From: Pyxidicoccus trucidator
Lineage (GTDB): Bacteria; Myxococcota; Myxococcia; Myxococcales; Myxococcaceae
NCBI RefSeq assembly: GCF_010894435.1
Contig: NZ_JAAIXZ010000004.1
Location: 296,300 to 360,299, forward strand
Length of the DNA: 64,000 nucleotides
Direction of reading: 5' to 3'
Shown: piece by piece, positions 16,631 to 25,236 of the stretch
Layout: each line of letters starts with the position of its first letter
How positions within the stretch are numbered: the first letter of the stretch is position 1
Translations under genes and position numbers: made by a program
Notes under the pieces: generated by a model
Databases searched by the model: none
Told to the model about the DNA's origin: nothing
Seen by the model: the letters and a program-made list of their open reading frames with translations, nothing else

Positions 16631-17448
16631 GCTGCCTCCACCGAGATGCAGTGCTTGTACCAAGCGTCAACCGTTGGATCGATTTCATCTGGAGTACATA
16701 CAATCCAGAAGCGGACTTGAGAGGGTTGGAAAGCCCCTGGCTTTTTTAGGAACTTTCCGAAGTCGGTTTTCTTATGGCAGTGTTTTGGTCGGACCAGCAC
16801 GCAGTATGAGATGATTTGCAGACGGTCCCATTGCTCTTTATCTAAGAGGAGTGCAGCTGCGAAGAGGTAGTTTCGGATATCTTCATCGCGGACGTGTCTC
16901 GCTAGGTCGAACAGTTTATTGCGTGTCACTTTGAGTTCGGTGCGATGGAAGAGTTGTTGTTTGTGTAGCGAGTCGTTTGACTTTTCGACCACCTGCGGGG
17001 GGGAGACATTCTCTCCAGATACTTTGGTTTCACCAAGCACTAGTGTGAGAACCGGTCCCAGCTCTACTCCCACAAGATCAATGCCCCTACCCGGTAGACT
17101 CACGAGTTCACGGTCGCGGATGCTGCGATACCCGAAACGAGTGGCATACTCTTGCTCTAGGAGCATGTATGCGATGGTTTCGCCGAAATCGCTGCGAGTG
17201 ACATCAAACGTGTCGCCCGTGCGCTTAGGAATGCAGGCCGTTGATAGTCTCGCCTTTAGGCCCGCGACATCGAGGATCTGGATGCCGTCCAGTTGCACCT
17301 CTGACAACGGCAGCGCTGTCTCTGTGCGCAGACGACAGTATTCCTTGGCAACAGCCTGCAGGAACGACTCTGGATCCTGCGGGGTCACGACTCGGAAATG
17401 ATGGCTCCCGTTGTCGTAGTTGGCCACCTGTGTCAACACGATGCTCAT
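16627..17448 (-). CDS. hamA: Hachiman nuclease subunit HamA (DUF1837)
   Basis: A 273-residue protein matching the DUF1837/HamA pattern and encoded directly before a HamB-type helicase. A PD-(D/E)xK-like nuclease core can be read: Glu90 (SDFGETIAYML), Asp124 (GRGIDLVGVEL), then Glu140-Thr-Lys142 (LVLGETKVSGE). Hachiman systems degrade or nick DNA when phage replication is sensed, and the nuclease is held by the helicase until then. AbpAB of E. coli is a related helicase/DUF1837 pair, so a Hachiman-like variant is possible. The gene ends in an ATGA overlap with hamB, indicating translational coupling. Assignment is from motifs and gene order, not a profile search. Confidence 0.8.
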   Translation of the reverse strand: MSIVLTQVANYDNGSHHFRVVTPQDPESFLQAVAKEYCRLRTETALPLSEVQLDGIQILDVAGLKARLSTACIPKRTGDTFDVTRSDFGETIAYMLLEQEYATRFGYRSIRDRELVSLPGRGIDLVGVELGPVLTLVLGETKVSGENVSPPQVVEKSNDSLHKQQLFHRTELKVTRNKLFDLARHVRDEDIRNYLFAAALLLDKEQWDRLQIISYCVLVRPKHCHKKTDFGKFLKKPGAFQPSQVRFWIVCTPDEIDPTVDAWYKHCISVEAA

Positions 17449-17656
17449 AGTGGGGCGTGCTCACCGAGAGGTAGGCTGTTGGATGGAACGTTCTGGCCTC
17501 GACTAAGGCGCACTTTAGCACACTGCGAGGCCTGCTATTGAGTTTAGCCATGTTCTCTGCTTAGAGCGGCCTCCAATCGTTGCGGCCACGTCCATCCTGA
17601 GGTGTCAGGGCCGACCGCGATACTCGTCCTCCAGACAGTCCCGGAGGTGGCAGCCC
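17449..17656. promoter_or_regulatory. Divergent spacer at the right edge of the low-GC block
   Basis: A 208-base region that must hold the hamAB promoter (leftward) and the promoter of the rod-like gene (rightward). The hamA-proximal half remains AT-richer (for example TTTAGCACACTGCG and TATTGAGTTTAGCC); the other half returns to high GC, so the composition boundary lies near 17560-17580. I found no integrase, tRNA or direct repeat that would define the insertion site. Confidence 0.4.
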
Positions 17657-18091
17657 ATGTCGAGCCCGATGACCGGTGTTCACGCCGCGCAGGTCCTCAC
17701 CCCGCCGCACCGCCCCGAGCTGGCACCCCAGGCTCCGGTGGATACGCAGGGTGCGTCGAGGTTCGACGGCGTCCTCGCGGACAAGGCCCGCGCCGCCAGC
17801 GAGGTCCAGGCCACGCCCGCTGCTCAAGCCGTGCACACGGTGGAGGCGGTCGCCCCGACGGAGCGGCCCGTGCTCAACGCCGTCTCCCACGTCGTGCGCG
17901 CGCTGGAGCAGGGGCAGCGTGATTTGGACCGCATCATCCAGGAGGCCAGCTCCGGCAAGCCGTTCTCCAACGCCGAGCTGCTGTCCCTCCAGGCCTCCAT
18001 GTACCGCTACACGCAGGAGCTGGACCTGGTGAGTCGCGTCGTGGAGAAGGCCACCACGGGCCTGAAGGACGTGGTCAAGACGCAGGTGTAA
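17657..18091 (+). CDS. Type III secretion inner-rod-like protein (SctI/YscI C-terminal domain)
   Basis: A 144-residue protein with no signal peptide. The N-terminal half is Pro/Ala-rich and probably disordered. The last about 65 residues form two helices with the pattern NAELLSLQASMYRYTQELDL then VSRVVEKATTGLKDVVKTQV. That is the layout of the YscI/HrpB/SctI inner rod, where 'LL.LQ..v..y....elvskva.kat..v..llk' is typical. Such proteins line the type III needle base and set the substrate switch. No other type III gene is present in this window, so either it serves a system elsewhere in the genome or it is a stand-alone homologue. Its last 17 bases overlap the convergent DUF2809 gene. Confidence 0.65.
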   Translation: MSSPMTGVHAAQVLTPPHRPELAPQAPVDTQGASRFDGVLADKARAASEVQATPAAQAVHTVEAVAPTERPVLNAVSHVVRALEQGQRDLDRIIQEASSGKPFSNAELLSLQASMYRYTQELDLVSRVVEKATTGLKDVVKTQV

Positions 18092-18509
18092 TCGGTGCCG
18101 CGCGAGGTCGCTGCGCGGCGCTGAGCCCGAGGCCCAGCAGCACGCCGGCCGTGTAGCAGACGAGGTCGCTCCACAGGAACCCCGCGCCCAGCACCAGCCG
18201 CCCGGGGAGCGTCCTTCGCACCGCGTTCAGCCAGGGCGCTTGATAGAGCTGGCTGCACTCCACCGCGAACGAGAAGGCCAGCGCCGCACCCGCGACGTGG
18301 AGCACCGGGCGCGCGGGCGCCACGAAGCGCAGCAGCAGGAACACCAGCAGCGCCCACAGCGTGTCCCCCGCGTAGGCCGCGAAGAACGGCGGCCACGGCA
18401 GCGCCTTCGAGCGCGAGGCCAGTCCCAGCGCCAGCACGAGCACCGCCAGCACCAGCGAGGTGAGGCGCACCCAGCGCGTCGAGGGGGGAGGGGCGGAAGG
18501 AACGTTCAT
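18075..18509 (-). CDS. DUF2809-family integral membrane protein
   Basis: A 144-residue protein with four probable membrane helices (about residues 14-32, 42-62, 66-86 and 104-128). It has the family-like features YAGDTLWALLVF, a conserved acidic/glutamine pair in SFAVECSQLYQAP, and the C-terminal LGAGFLWSDLVCYTAGVLLG. Members are small membrane proteins of unknown function. The ATG at 18509 opens a short polar N-terminus (MNVPSAPPPSTRW) before the first helix. It overlaps the rod-like gene tail to tail by 17 bases. Confidence 0.82.
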   Translation of the reverse strand: MNVPSAPPPSTRWVRLTSLVLAVLVLALGLASRSKALPWPPFFAAYAGDTLWALLVFLLLRFVAPARPVLHVAGAALAFSFAVECSQLYQAPWLNAVRRTLPGRLVLGAGFLWSDLVCYTAGVLLGLGLSAAQRPRAAPITPAS

Positions 18510-18733
18510 TCCACCCAGGTCTACACGGTGGCCGGCGCGGTGGGGAGCGGCCCGTACGTCCTGGTTCCCGGGCCGCGGGGAGGCCGAGGCCGCGGGAGTC
18601 CGAGGCTCCGGTGGTTCTGACCTCTATCTGTCCACGCTTCACGCGTCCGGTGCCTCCGGGCTCCGGCGCGGGTTGGCGCGAATCCTCACTCGGGGTGCTA
18701 GGGTACCCACCGGTTTCGCGCCGGAGGTGCCGA

Positions 18734-19828
18734 ATGGGGACCCCCTCCCTGCATCTGAACTCTCACGAGCAGGGGCTCGTGCTGGAGATGGTGGAGGCCC
18801 TGGGCAGCTCGCTCAAGCTGGGCGAGGTGCTCGACCAGGCGTATGGGCTGCTGGCGCGGCTGCTGCCCGCGGACTGCGCGGCCATGTGCGTGTCCCAGCC
18901 GGAGCTGCCCGGCGGCTACGACTGGGTGGTGACCCAGATGCCGGAGGCCTTCGTCACCCACTACGGCGAGCTGTCCGCCGTGGACTTCGTGCGCGAGGCC
19001 GTCGTCCACCAGCCCAATGTCGTGCTGCGCGACTCGGAGATGGTGGCGCCCAGGGCGCTGGAGCGCACCGCGCTGTACCAGCGCTGCCATGAGATTGGCT
19101 TCCCCATGGAGCACGTCATGTCCGTGCTGCTGGACCCGCGCGGCGACTGGCATGGCGGCCTCACGCTGTACCGCGAGCGGCAGCGGCCCTTCTCCGACAA
19201 GGACCGCGCCCTGCTCCAGCGGCTGACGCCGCTGCTCGTCAACACGGTGCGCAACTGCCGGCTGCTCGGCCACGAGTCGCGCCGGGCCACCCTGCTGGAC
19301 ACCCTCTTCCACCACCAGGGCGCCGAGTGCGTGGTGCTGGCGGCTCCCGGCCGAGAGGTGATGCGCACCGAGCACGTCACCCCGCTGCTGGAGCGGTGGT
19401 TCTCTCCGCTGGAGCGCGCACCGGGCGGACTGCCCCTGGCCCTGCTGGCACCCCTGACCCGGCCCTCCAGCGCCATGGGGCTGGAGGCGCCTCCGCCTCC
19501 GCCGGCCTGGCTGCGCGAGGGCCCGGTGATGGACCTGCGCGTCACCTACGTACCCCTGCCACCGGATGGCCAGGGCCGGCGTGAGTGGGCGCTGCTGCTG
19601 CGGGAGACTCCGCACGGCACACCGCTGCCCGACGCGTGGCGGGAGCGCCTCACGCCTCGCGAGATGGAGGTGGTGGCGGGCGTGCTGCGCGGTTGGGACA
19701 ACCAGCTCATCGCGGACGACTTGAAGTGCTCGCTGGGCACGGTGAAGAAGCACCTCCAGCACGTCTTCGACAAGCTGGGTGTGTCCAGCCGCGCCGCGCT
19801 CCTGCACCACGCCGCGCGGAAGCGGTGA
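18734..19828 (+). CDS. LuxR-type transcriptional regulator with N-terminal sensor domain
   Basis: A 364-residue transcription factor. The first about 190 residues form a GAF/PAS-like sensor region (for example VMSVLLDPRGDWHGGLTLYR and SDKDRALLQRLTPLLVNTV). The C-terminal about 65 residues are a LuxR helix-turn-helix: LTPREMEVVAGVLRG and IADDLKCSLGTVKKHLQHVF. No receiver domain is present, so regulation is probably by ligand binding rather than phosphorylation. The ATG at 18734 is used because the preceding in-frame sequence is low-complexity. The spacer to the left (18510-18733) holds GGGTACCC, a perfect 8-bp palindrome about 30 bases upstream of the start. Confidence 0.88.
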   Translation: MGTPSLHLNSHEQGLVLEMVEALGSSLKLGEVLDQAYGLLARLLPADCAAMCVSQPELPGGYDWVVTQMPEAFVTHYGELSAVDFVREAVVHQPNVVLRDSEMVAPRALERTALYQRCHEIGFPMEHVMSVLLDPRGDWHGGLTLYRERQRPFSDKDRALLQRLTPLLVNTVRNCRLLGHESRRATLLDTLFHHQGAECVVLAAPGREVMRTEHVTPLLERWFSPLERAPGGLPLALLAPLTRPSSAMGLEAPPPPPAWLREGPVMDLRVTYVPLPPDGQGRREWALLLRETPHGTPLPDAWRERLTPREMEVVAGVLRGWDNQLIADDLKCSLGTVKKHLQHVFDKLGVSSRAALLHHAARKR

Positions 19829-19834
19829 GCGTCG

Positions 19835-20188
19835 TCAGTGTTCCTCGAACATGGCCTGGATGACCCTCCAGGCTCGCTGCACGTCCCGTCCCGAGCGGTG
19901 GGCCAGGAAGTCGCAGACCTCCGCCACGGCGTCGGTGCGCTCGCGCTCGAAGCCCTGGAAGAGCGTCTTGAGCGACACGTCCAGGCCCACTGCCAGCTTG
20001 CCCAGGGTGTCCAGCGAGGGTGAGAACGAGCCGCGCTCGATTCGGCGGATGCCGTCAACGGAAAGGTCGCTGCGTTCGGCCAGGGTCTCCTGGGTCAGCT
20101 CGCGAGAGTTTCTCAGCTTGCGTATGTGGTCGCCGAACCGGCGATGCAGCCGCGTCCAGTTCGCTACCCTGTTCTTTGGTTTCTCCAT
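19835..20188 (-). CDS. XRE-family helix-turn-helix regulator
   Basis: A 117-residue DNA-binding protein. The Cro/CI-type helix-turn-helix spans about residues 15-72: FGDHIRKLRNSRELTQETLA, then RSDLSVDGIRRIERGSFSPS and LDTLGKLAVGLDVSL. The C-terminal 40 residues (FERERTDAVAEVCDFL and VQRAWRVIQAMFEEH) are helical and may dimerise. ATG 20188 matches the start of the recognisable protein; longer in-frame extensions are Pro/Arg/Ser-rich and unlikely. It lies tail to tail with the LuxR regulator, 6 bases apart. Confidence 0.88.
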   Translation of the reverse strand: MEKPKNRVANWTRLHRRFGDHIRKLRNSRELTQETLAERSDLSVDGIRRIERGSFSPSLDTLGKLAVGLDVSLKTLFQGFERERTDAVAEVCDFLAHRSGRDVQRAWRVIQAMFEEH

Positions 20189-20429
20189 AAGTCGCGGCGG
20201 ATAATTTGGGGCCTGGGTGCCCCAAGTGAAGGGAGGATGTTCGGGGCTTGACCTTGCATGTTTGCAGGGCTCCTTCTCGTAGGTTTGGGTTGTTCGGGAG
20301 CGGGCGAAGCAAGGGCTACCCGGTTGCGAAAAGCACCGCGCCCGGGGTGAGGACGCCAGCGGGCAGGGGAGCACGGTCGCCGGCCGGGAACATGCGTGGG
20401 CGGGGGCTTTCGTCTACGCTCCCGGCCGC

Positions 20430-21938
20430 ATGACGTCTTCGGAAGTCCGGTGGAGTGGACGGCGGGCCTGGCTCCCCGTTCTGGCCTGTGGCCTGCTGAC
20501 CGCCTGTGAGATTGGGTCAGACCCACGGCGCCTCACGCCCACATCCATCCTCCCAGCGGTGCCCGCCACGCCTCGGGAGGCTCCCGTCGCCCCCCAGGCT
20601 CTGCCCGCCGTGCGGGAGCTTCCGCTCGCACCCGCGTCCGGCCGGGTGATGCCTGCCCGGCCGCCCCGCACCCAGGCGCTCCAGGAACTGGCGGAGCGGC
20701 TCGGTGCGCCCGGCGCGCGGGTGGATGACCCCTGCGTGGCCCCGGCCGGCAGCGGCTGCGCGCGCACGGCGCTGGCTCCCTTCTTCGACTCGCTGGACTC
20801 GCTGGCGGTGGGCAGGGCGTCCAGCCCCACCGTCATCGAGGCCTTCGGCAACTCGCTGATCGCCGGCGACCGCATCGTCGACGTCATCCGCGAGGACCTG
20901 GACACGGCCTTCGGGAGCGCGGGCCGGGGCCTGCTACTGGTGGACCGCATGGCGCCCTACGGGGGACGGGGCCGCGCCAGCCAGAGCGCCAGCGGGTGGC
21001 AGCCGCGCACGCTGGGAGAGCTGCGCGCGCCGCCGCTGTCCTTCGGCATCACCGGCGTGTACCACGTGGCCACCACCGCGAAGGCCCGTGGCCGCTTCCG
21101 CCTGGACGGGGAGTCCCGGGGCACGCTGTGGTGGCTGGACGTGCCGCAGGCGGGCGCGCTCACCGTGTCCAGCGGCGGCCAGGTGCTGGCGCGGACCGAG
21201 CCCGCGGGAGACGGCGCGCCGCGCGCCACCCGCTTCGAGCTCCCCAAGGACGCCACGTCGGTGGACGTCATCGCGGAGGGCAAGGGCGCGGTGGTGCAGG
21301 GCGTGGTGCTCCAGCATGCGCGGCCCGGCATCGTCCTGGACATGCTGGGGGTGCCCTCGGCGGACGCGGGGCTGTACGCGCGCGTGGACGACGCCGCGCT
21401 CCGGACGCAGCTCGCCGAGCGCGAGCCCCGGCTGATGCTCTTCTTCCTGGGCGGCAACGAGTCGAAGCGAATCGAGTGGAAGCGCATGGACCTGGAGAAG
21501 CTGCGGACGGACCTCCAGGCTCTGCTGCGCCGCGCGCGCGCGGCCGCCCCGGCCAGCGCCTGCATGGTGGTGGGGCCCATGGACGCCGTGAGCGGCAAGC
21601 CCGGCCAGAGCCCGACGCTGAAGCAGCGCCCCTTCCTGGAGGCCGTCGTCGCCGCCGAGCGCGAGGTCGCCACGGCGGAGGGCTGTGCCTTCTTCGATAC
21701 CTTCACCGCCATGGGCGGCCGGGGCTCGCTGGCGCGCTTCTACAAGGCGGGCTTCATGCACGACGACCTCGTCCACCCGCGCGGGCAGGGGTTGGACCTG
21801 CTCGGCCACCTCGTCACGGACGCGCTGCTGCGCGCCTGGGTGGAGACGCCACCTCCGTCCGGCAGGGTGGCCTCCCTGAGCCCCGGGACGGATTCCCGGG
21901 CTCCCTCGCCCGCCCCCACCGCGGAGGCCGCGCCATGA
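20430..21938 (+). CDS. SGNH-hydrolase-like lipoprotein
   Basis: A 502-residue lipoprotein with lipobox LLTAC (Cys26) and a proline-rich linker to about residue 100. The remainder resembles the SGNH/GDSL esterase fold used by peptidoglycan or polysaccharide O-acetyl esterases: block I IEAFGNSLIAGDRIVDVI (GNS in place of GDS), an oxyanion-type glycine segment, block III LMLFFLGGNES, and block V DDLVHPRGQGLDLLG with the Asp-x-x-His pair. An inserted jelly-roll of about 110 residues (about 200-310) is common in SGNH proteins of this sort. It ends in an ATGA overlap with the serine-hydrolase/TPR gene, so the two exported proteins are co-translated and may act on the same envelope polymer. Confidence 0.78.
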   Translation: MTSSEVRWSGRRAWLPVLACGLLTACEIGSDPRRLTPTSILPAVPATPREAPVAPQALPAVRELPLAPASGRVMPARPPRTQALQELAERLGAPGARVDDPCVAPAGSGCARTALAPFFDSLDSLAVGRASSPTVIEAFGNSLIAGDRIVDVIREDLDTAFGSAGRGLLLVDRMAPYGGRGRASQSASGWQPRTLGELRAPPLSFGITGVYHVATTAKARGRFRLDGESRGTLWWLDVPQAGALTVSSGGQVLARTEPAGDGAPRATRFELPKDATSVDVIAEGKGAVVQGVVLQHARPGIVLDMLGVPSADAGLYARVDDAALRTQLAEREPRLMLFFLGGNESKRIEWKRMDLEKLRTDLQALLRRARAAAPASACMVVGPMDAVSGKPGQSPTLKQRPFLEAVVAAEREVATAEGCAFFDTFTAMGGRGSLARFYKAGFMHDDLVHPRGQGLDLLGHLVTDALLRAWVETPPPSGRVASLSPGTDSRAPSPAPTAEAAP

Positions 21939-24190
21939 GCGCCTCATCCTCGAAGTCCCTGGTCGCCGCCTTCCTGCTGCTGCTCGGGCCCGTCACGTCG
22001 CTGGCGGCGCCGCGCGGCGCTCCGGTGTGCGAGCCCGTCAACGCGGAGGCCGGTGCCGAAGCGCCTGGGACTCCGAGCCAGCTTTCGCGCGAGTTCCCTC
22101 CCGAGGTGCAGCGCGCGCTGGACGGCATCGTCCGCTCCGAGCTGTCCGTGGGGCCCGTCGCCGGCATGTCCGTGGGCATCACCCGGGGCGAGCAGCGCTG
22201 GGTGTGCGCCTACGGGCACAGGGACTTGACGCGCAAGCTGCCGGCGACGCCTCGCACCACCTACCGCATGGCGTCCGTCACCAAGTCCTTCACGGCGGTG
22301 GCGGTGCTCCAGTTGGCGGAGCAGGGGAAGCTGGACCTGGACGCGGACATCAGCACGCTGGTGCCGACCTTCCCGCGCAAGCAGTGGCCCGTCACCGTGC
22401 GGGACTTGCTGGGCCACCTGAGCGGCGTGCCCACGTATGACGGCGTGGCGTCCACCCACAACGTGAAGCCGGTGAGCACGACGGAGGCGCTGGCCGTCTT
22501 CGCGGACAAGTCCCTCACCTTCGAGCCGCGCAGCCGCTACCTGTACACGACGTGGGGCTACAACCTGCTGGGCGCCGCGGTGGAGGCGGCGTCCGGCCAG
22601 TCCTACCGTGACTACCTGCGCGAGCACGTCTTCAAGCCCGCGGGCATGGCGCACGCCGACCTGGACATCACCGCCACGCGCGACGAGCACCAGGCGGCGG
22701 GCTACCGCGTGCTGGGCGGGGTGCTGAAGCCGTCGCGCTTCCTGGACGTGTCCAGCCGCTTCGGCGGCGGCGGCACCCGCGCCACCGTGGGAGACATGCT
22801 CGGCTTCGGCCGCGCGGTGCTGGCGCACACGCTGGTGTCGCGCGAGACGATGGGCCGCATGCAGTCGTCCATGGCCACCAGCGACGGGCGCCTCACCGAC
22901 TACGGCATGGGCTTCGCCACCTATCCGCTGCGCGGCCACTACCTGGTGGCGCACGCGGGCGGACAGAACGAGACGACGACGCTGCTGGTGATGTTCCCCG
23001 CCGAGGACACGGTGATTGCCCTGGCCACCAACGTGGAGGGCGAGGCGAAGCGGCTGCGGCGCCTGTCCATCCGGCTGATGGAGCAGGTGCTGGAGGACGG
23101 CGTCACCCGCCGCGACGCGCACCTGGCGGACGCGGTGGATTCGGTGGTGTACGAGGGCCTGGGCCGCATCGCCAGCTACGGGCTGGCGTACCACCAGTGG
23201 GCCACGCGCGGGCCGGGCTCGCTGCCCGCCGACGCGGACCTGCCGGGCGCCTTCGCTCGCGTCTCCGAATTGCTGGACCGCAAGGAGATTGCCCGCGACG
23301 CACGCGCGGCGCTGGAGCGCATCAAGGGAGCGCATGACCCGCGCCTGGGCTCCGTCTTCATCCGCGTGGGCGCGCACATGGCCCGCACGCTGGAGAAGAC
23401 GCACGGCGCCGCGCGGCTGCGCACCTACCCCGCCGAGGGGCCGCTGTCCTTCTTCGCGGACTACCTGGCCGCGTGCGATGAGCAGGGCCTGCCCGACACG
23501 GAGCGCTTCGGCGGGCCGCTGCGCGAGGACCTGCTGCGCTTCGTCGCGAGCTGGAAGCGCGCGGAGGTGCCCGCGCTGCGCCGCCTGCGGCTGGATGAAA
23601 TCAAGGACGCGGAGCGCCACTGGCCCGCGCTGCGCGAGGCGGCGGCCCGGGCTCCCGAGGTGCGGCCGGACTACTCGGACGAACTGCTGCGCATCGCCGA
23701 GGGCCATGCGCTGAAGAAGCAGACGCCAGCACGACTGCGCTGGCTGGAACGCGCGGTGGAGTTGCAGCCACGCAGCGTGGACTCGCAGGTGGCGCTGGCG
23801 CAGGCGCTGCTGGTGGCGAAGCGGGACGCGGAGGTGCTGCCGCACCTGCGCGAGGCGCTGGCCACGCCCCAGGGGGCCCTGACGCTGACACCCGCGGGGC
23901 TGATGAAGCGCGCGGGCGAGGCGGAGTCTCCGCAGGTGGGCCTGGGCCTGCTGCGCGCGGGCGTGGCATTGCACCCGGACTCGCCCGAGTTGTGGGAGGC
24001 GCTGGCGAAGCGCGAGGGCGCGCAGGGGCACAAGACGCAGGCGAAGGCCGCGCTCCGCCAGGCCCGCCGCGCGCGTGAGGCCCCGCCCGCGCCCACGTCT
24101 TCCGCGAGCCGTGGTGGTGGAGAGCGGAGCTCCAGCGGCCCGGTGCCGGATGACCACGGGCTCGTGAAGCCGCGCCAGCAGGCGCCCTGA
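21935..24190 (+). CDS. Exported beta-lactamase/PBP-like serine hydrolase with C-terminal helical repeats
   Basis: A 751-residue exported protein with a signal peptide of about 25 residues. The class C beta-lactamase-like domain (about residues 60-400) has the catalytic SVTK (Ser114, Lys117). The expected Tyr-x-Asn position reads YTTWGYNLLG (Tyr204 kept, Asn replaced by Thr), and a HAGG motif replaces KTG. Family members include D-amino-acid peptidases, esterases and beta-lactamases. The C-terminal about 340 residues are helical, ending in TPR-like units (RLRWLERAVELQPRSVDSQV and VALHPDSPELWEALAKREG) and a charged Ser/Arg tail. It starts inside the stop codon of the SGNH-like gene. A changed active site makes substrate prediction unsafe. 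Confidence 0.82.
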   Translation: MSASSSKSLVAAFLLLLGPVTSLAAPRGAPVCEPVNAEAGAEAPGTPSQLSREFPPEVQRALDGIVRSELSVGPVAGMSVGITRGEQRWVCAYGHRDLTRKLPATPRTTYRMASVTKSFTAVAVLQLAEQGKLDLDADISTLVPTFPRKQWPVTVRDLLGHLSGVPTYDGVASTHNVKPVSTTEALAVFADKSLTFEPRSRYLYTTWGYNLLGAAVEAASGQSYRDYLREHVFKPAGMAHADLDITATRDEHQAAGYRVLGGVLKPSRFLDVSSRFGGGGTRATVGDMLGFGRAVLAHTLVSRETMGRMQSSMATSDGRLTDYGMGFATYPLRGHYLVAHAGGQNETTTLLVMFPAEDTVIALATNVEGEAKRLRRLSIRLMEQVLEDGVTRRDAHLADAVDSVVYEGLGRIASYGLAYHQWATRGPGSLPADADLPGAFARVSELLDRKEIARDARAALERIKGAHDPRLGSVFIRVGAHMARTLEKTHGAARLRTYPAEGPLSFFADYLAACDEQGLPDTERFGGPLREDLLRFVASWKRAEVPALRRLRLDEIKDAERHWPALREAAARAPEVRPDYSDELLRIAEGHALKKQTPARLRWLERAVELQPRSVDSQVALAQALLVAKRDAEVLPHLREALATPQGALTLTPAGLMKRAGEAESPQVGLGLLRAGVALHPDSPELWEALAKREGAQGHKTQAKAALRQARRAREAPPAPTSSASRGGGERSSSGPVPDDHGLVKPRQQAP

Positions 24191-24316
24191 AGCGCTCGCC
24201 CGGGCCGCGATGTCCGGAGGGTTTCCTGCGCTGGGCGTGCGGGCACCATTGCCCCTGAGTGCCACCGCCCGGGGGCTGGAGACACCCGGCGCCCGCGAGG
24301 GCGGCTCCGTGCGAGG

Positions 24317-25219
24317 ATGCGCTCGCTCATGGCCCTTTCCTGTCCCCATTGTCCGGCCTTCGTCGTCCCCGGTGCTCATTCCTGCGGCATGTGTGGCGCC
24401 TCGCTGCTGACGGAGGCAGTCCCCGGCTCCGGAGAGGCCGTGTGCGCTGTCCACCCGGAGCTGCGGAGCCTGCACTCGTGCAGCCGCTGCGGCAGCTTCG
24501 CGTGCGCGCAGTGCCTGCGGCAGAGCGAGCGGGGCGAGCTGCTCTGCGCCACGTGCCACGCGCGCACTCCGGTGGGACTGGTGGCGTGGGACCGACGTGA
24601 GGAGCTGGGGACGCCGAGGGCGTTCTGGGACACGTGCATGGACATCATCCTCCGCCCGGAGGCCACCTTCGAGCGCATCCAGCCCTCGGGAACGGTGGGC
24701 AGCTCGCTCGGCTTCGCGGCGCTGTGCTCGTTCGTCGGCATCTTCACCACCGCGTTCATCTACATGGGCATCATGGCCGTGACGCCCGGGGCATCACCGG
24801 CCATGGAGGGCGACGGCGTGAATCCGGGGGCGGCCCGCGCCATTGGCGTCGGAGTCTTCGGCACGTGGATTGTCATGGCTCCCATCGTGGGGCTGTGCTC
24901 CACGCTGCTCGTCTCCGGCGTGGACCACCTCATCCTCCGCGTGGCGGGCAACACCGAGCACCCCTTCGCGGTGACGCTGCGGGGCAATGCCCTCTCGCAG
25001 GCGCCGTACCTGCTGGGGCTGATTCCCTTCTGCAGCATGTATGTGGTTCCGTTCTGGGCCATCGGACTGCGCGTCATCGCCTACCGGAACCTGCACGGCC
25101 TGAGCTGGGGTCTGGCGGCGCTCGGCGCGCTCGCGGGGCCCATGCTCTCCTGCTTCGTGTGCGGCGGTGGGTACCTTGCGCTCATCCTGGGCATGGCGAC
25201 GCTCGCGGGGAAGAGCTGA
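24317..25219 (+). CDS. Zinc-ribbon/B-box and Yip1-type membrane protein
   Basis: A 300-residue protein. The N-terminus carries three zinc-binding elements: CPHC...CGMC (residues about 9-27), a B-box-like CAVHPELRSLHSCSRCGSFA with CAQC, and LLCATCHAR. The C-terminal about 190 residues have five or six membrane helices with the Yip1-domain signatures LRPEATFERI near the first helix and YLLGLIPFCSMYVVPFWAIG. Yip1-like bacterial proteins are of unknown function; the zinc motifs suggest a regulatory or interaction head. An in-frame ATG at 24329 is an alternative start. Only 17 bases separate it from the AraC gene, so co-transcription is likely. Confidence 0.82.
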   Translation: MRSLMALSCPHCPAFVVPGAHSCGMCGASLLTEAVPGSGEAVCAVHPELRSLHSCSRCGSFACAQCLRQSERGELLCATCHARTPVGLVAWDRREELGTPRAFWDTCMDIILRPEATFERIQPSGTVGSSLGFAALCSFVGIFTTAFIYMGIMAVTPGASPAMEGDGVNPGAARAIGVGVFGTWIVMAPIVGLCSTLLVSGVDHLILRVAGNTEHPFAVTLRGNALSQAPYLLGLIPFCSMYVVPFWAIGLRVIAYRNLHGLSWGLAALGALAGPMLSCFVCGGGYLALILGMATLAGKS

Positions 25220-25236
25220 CGCGGGAGCGACGCGCA

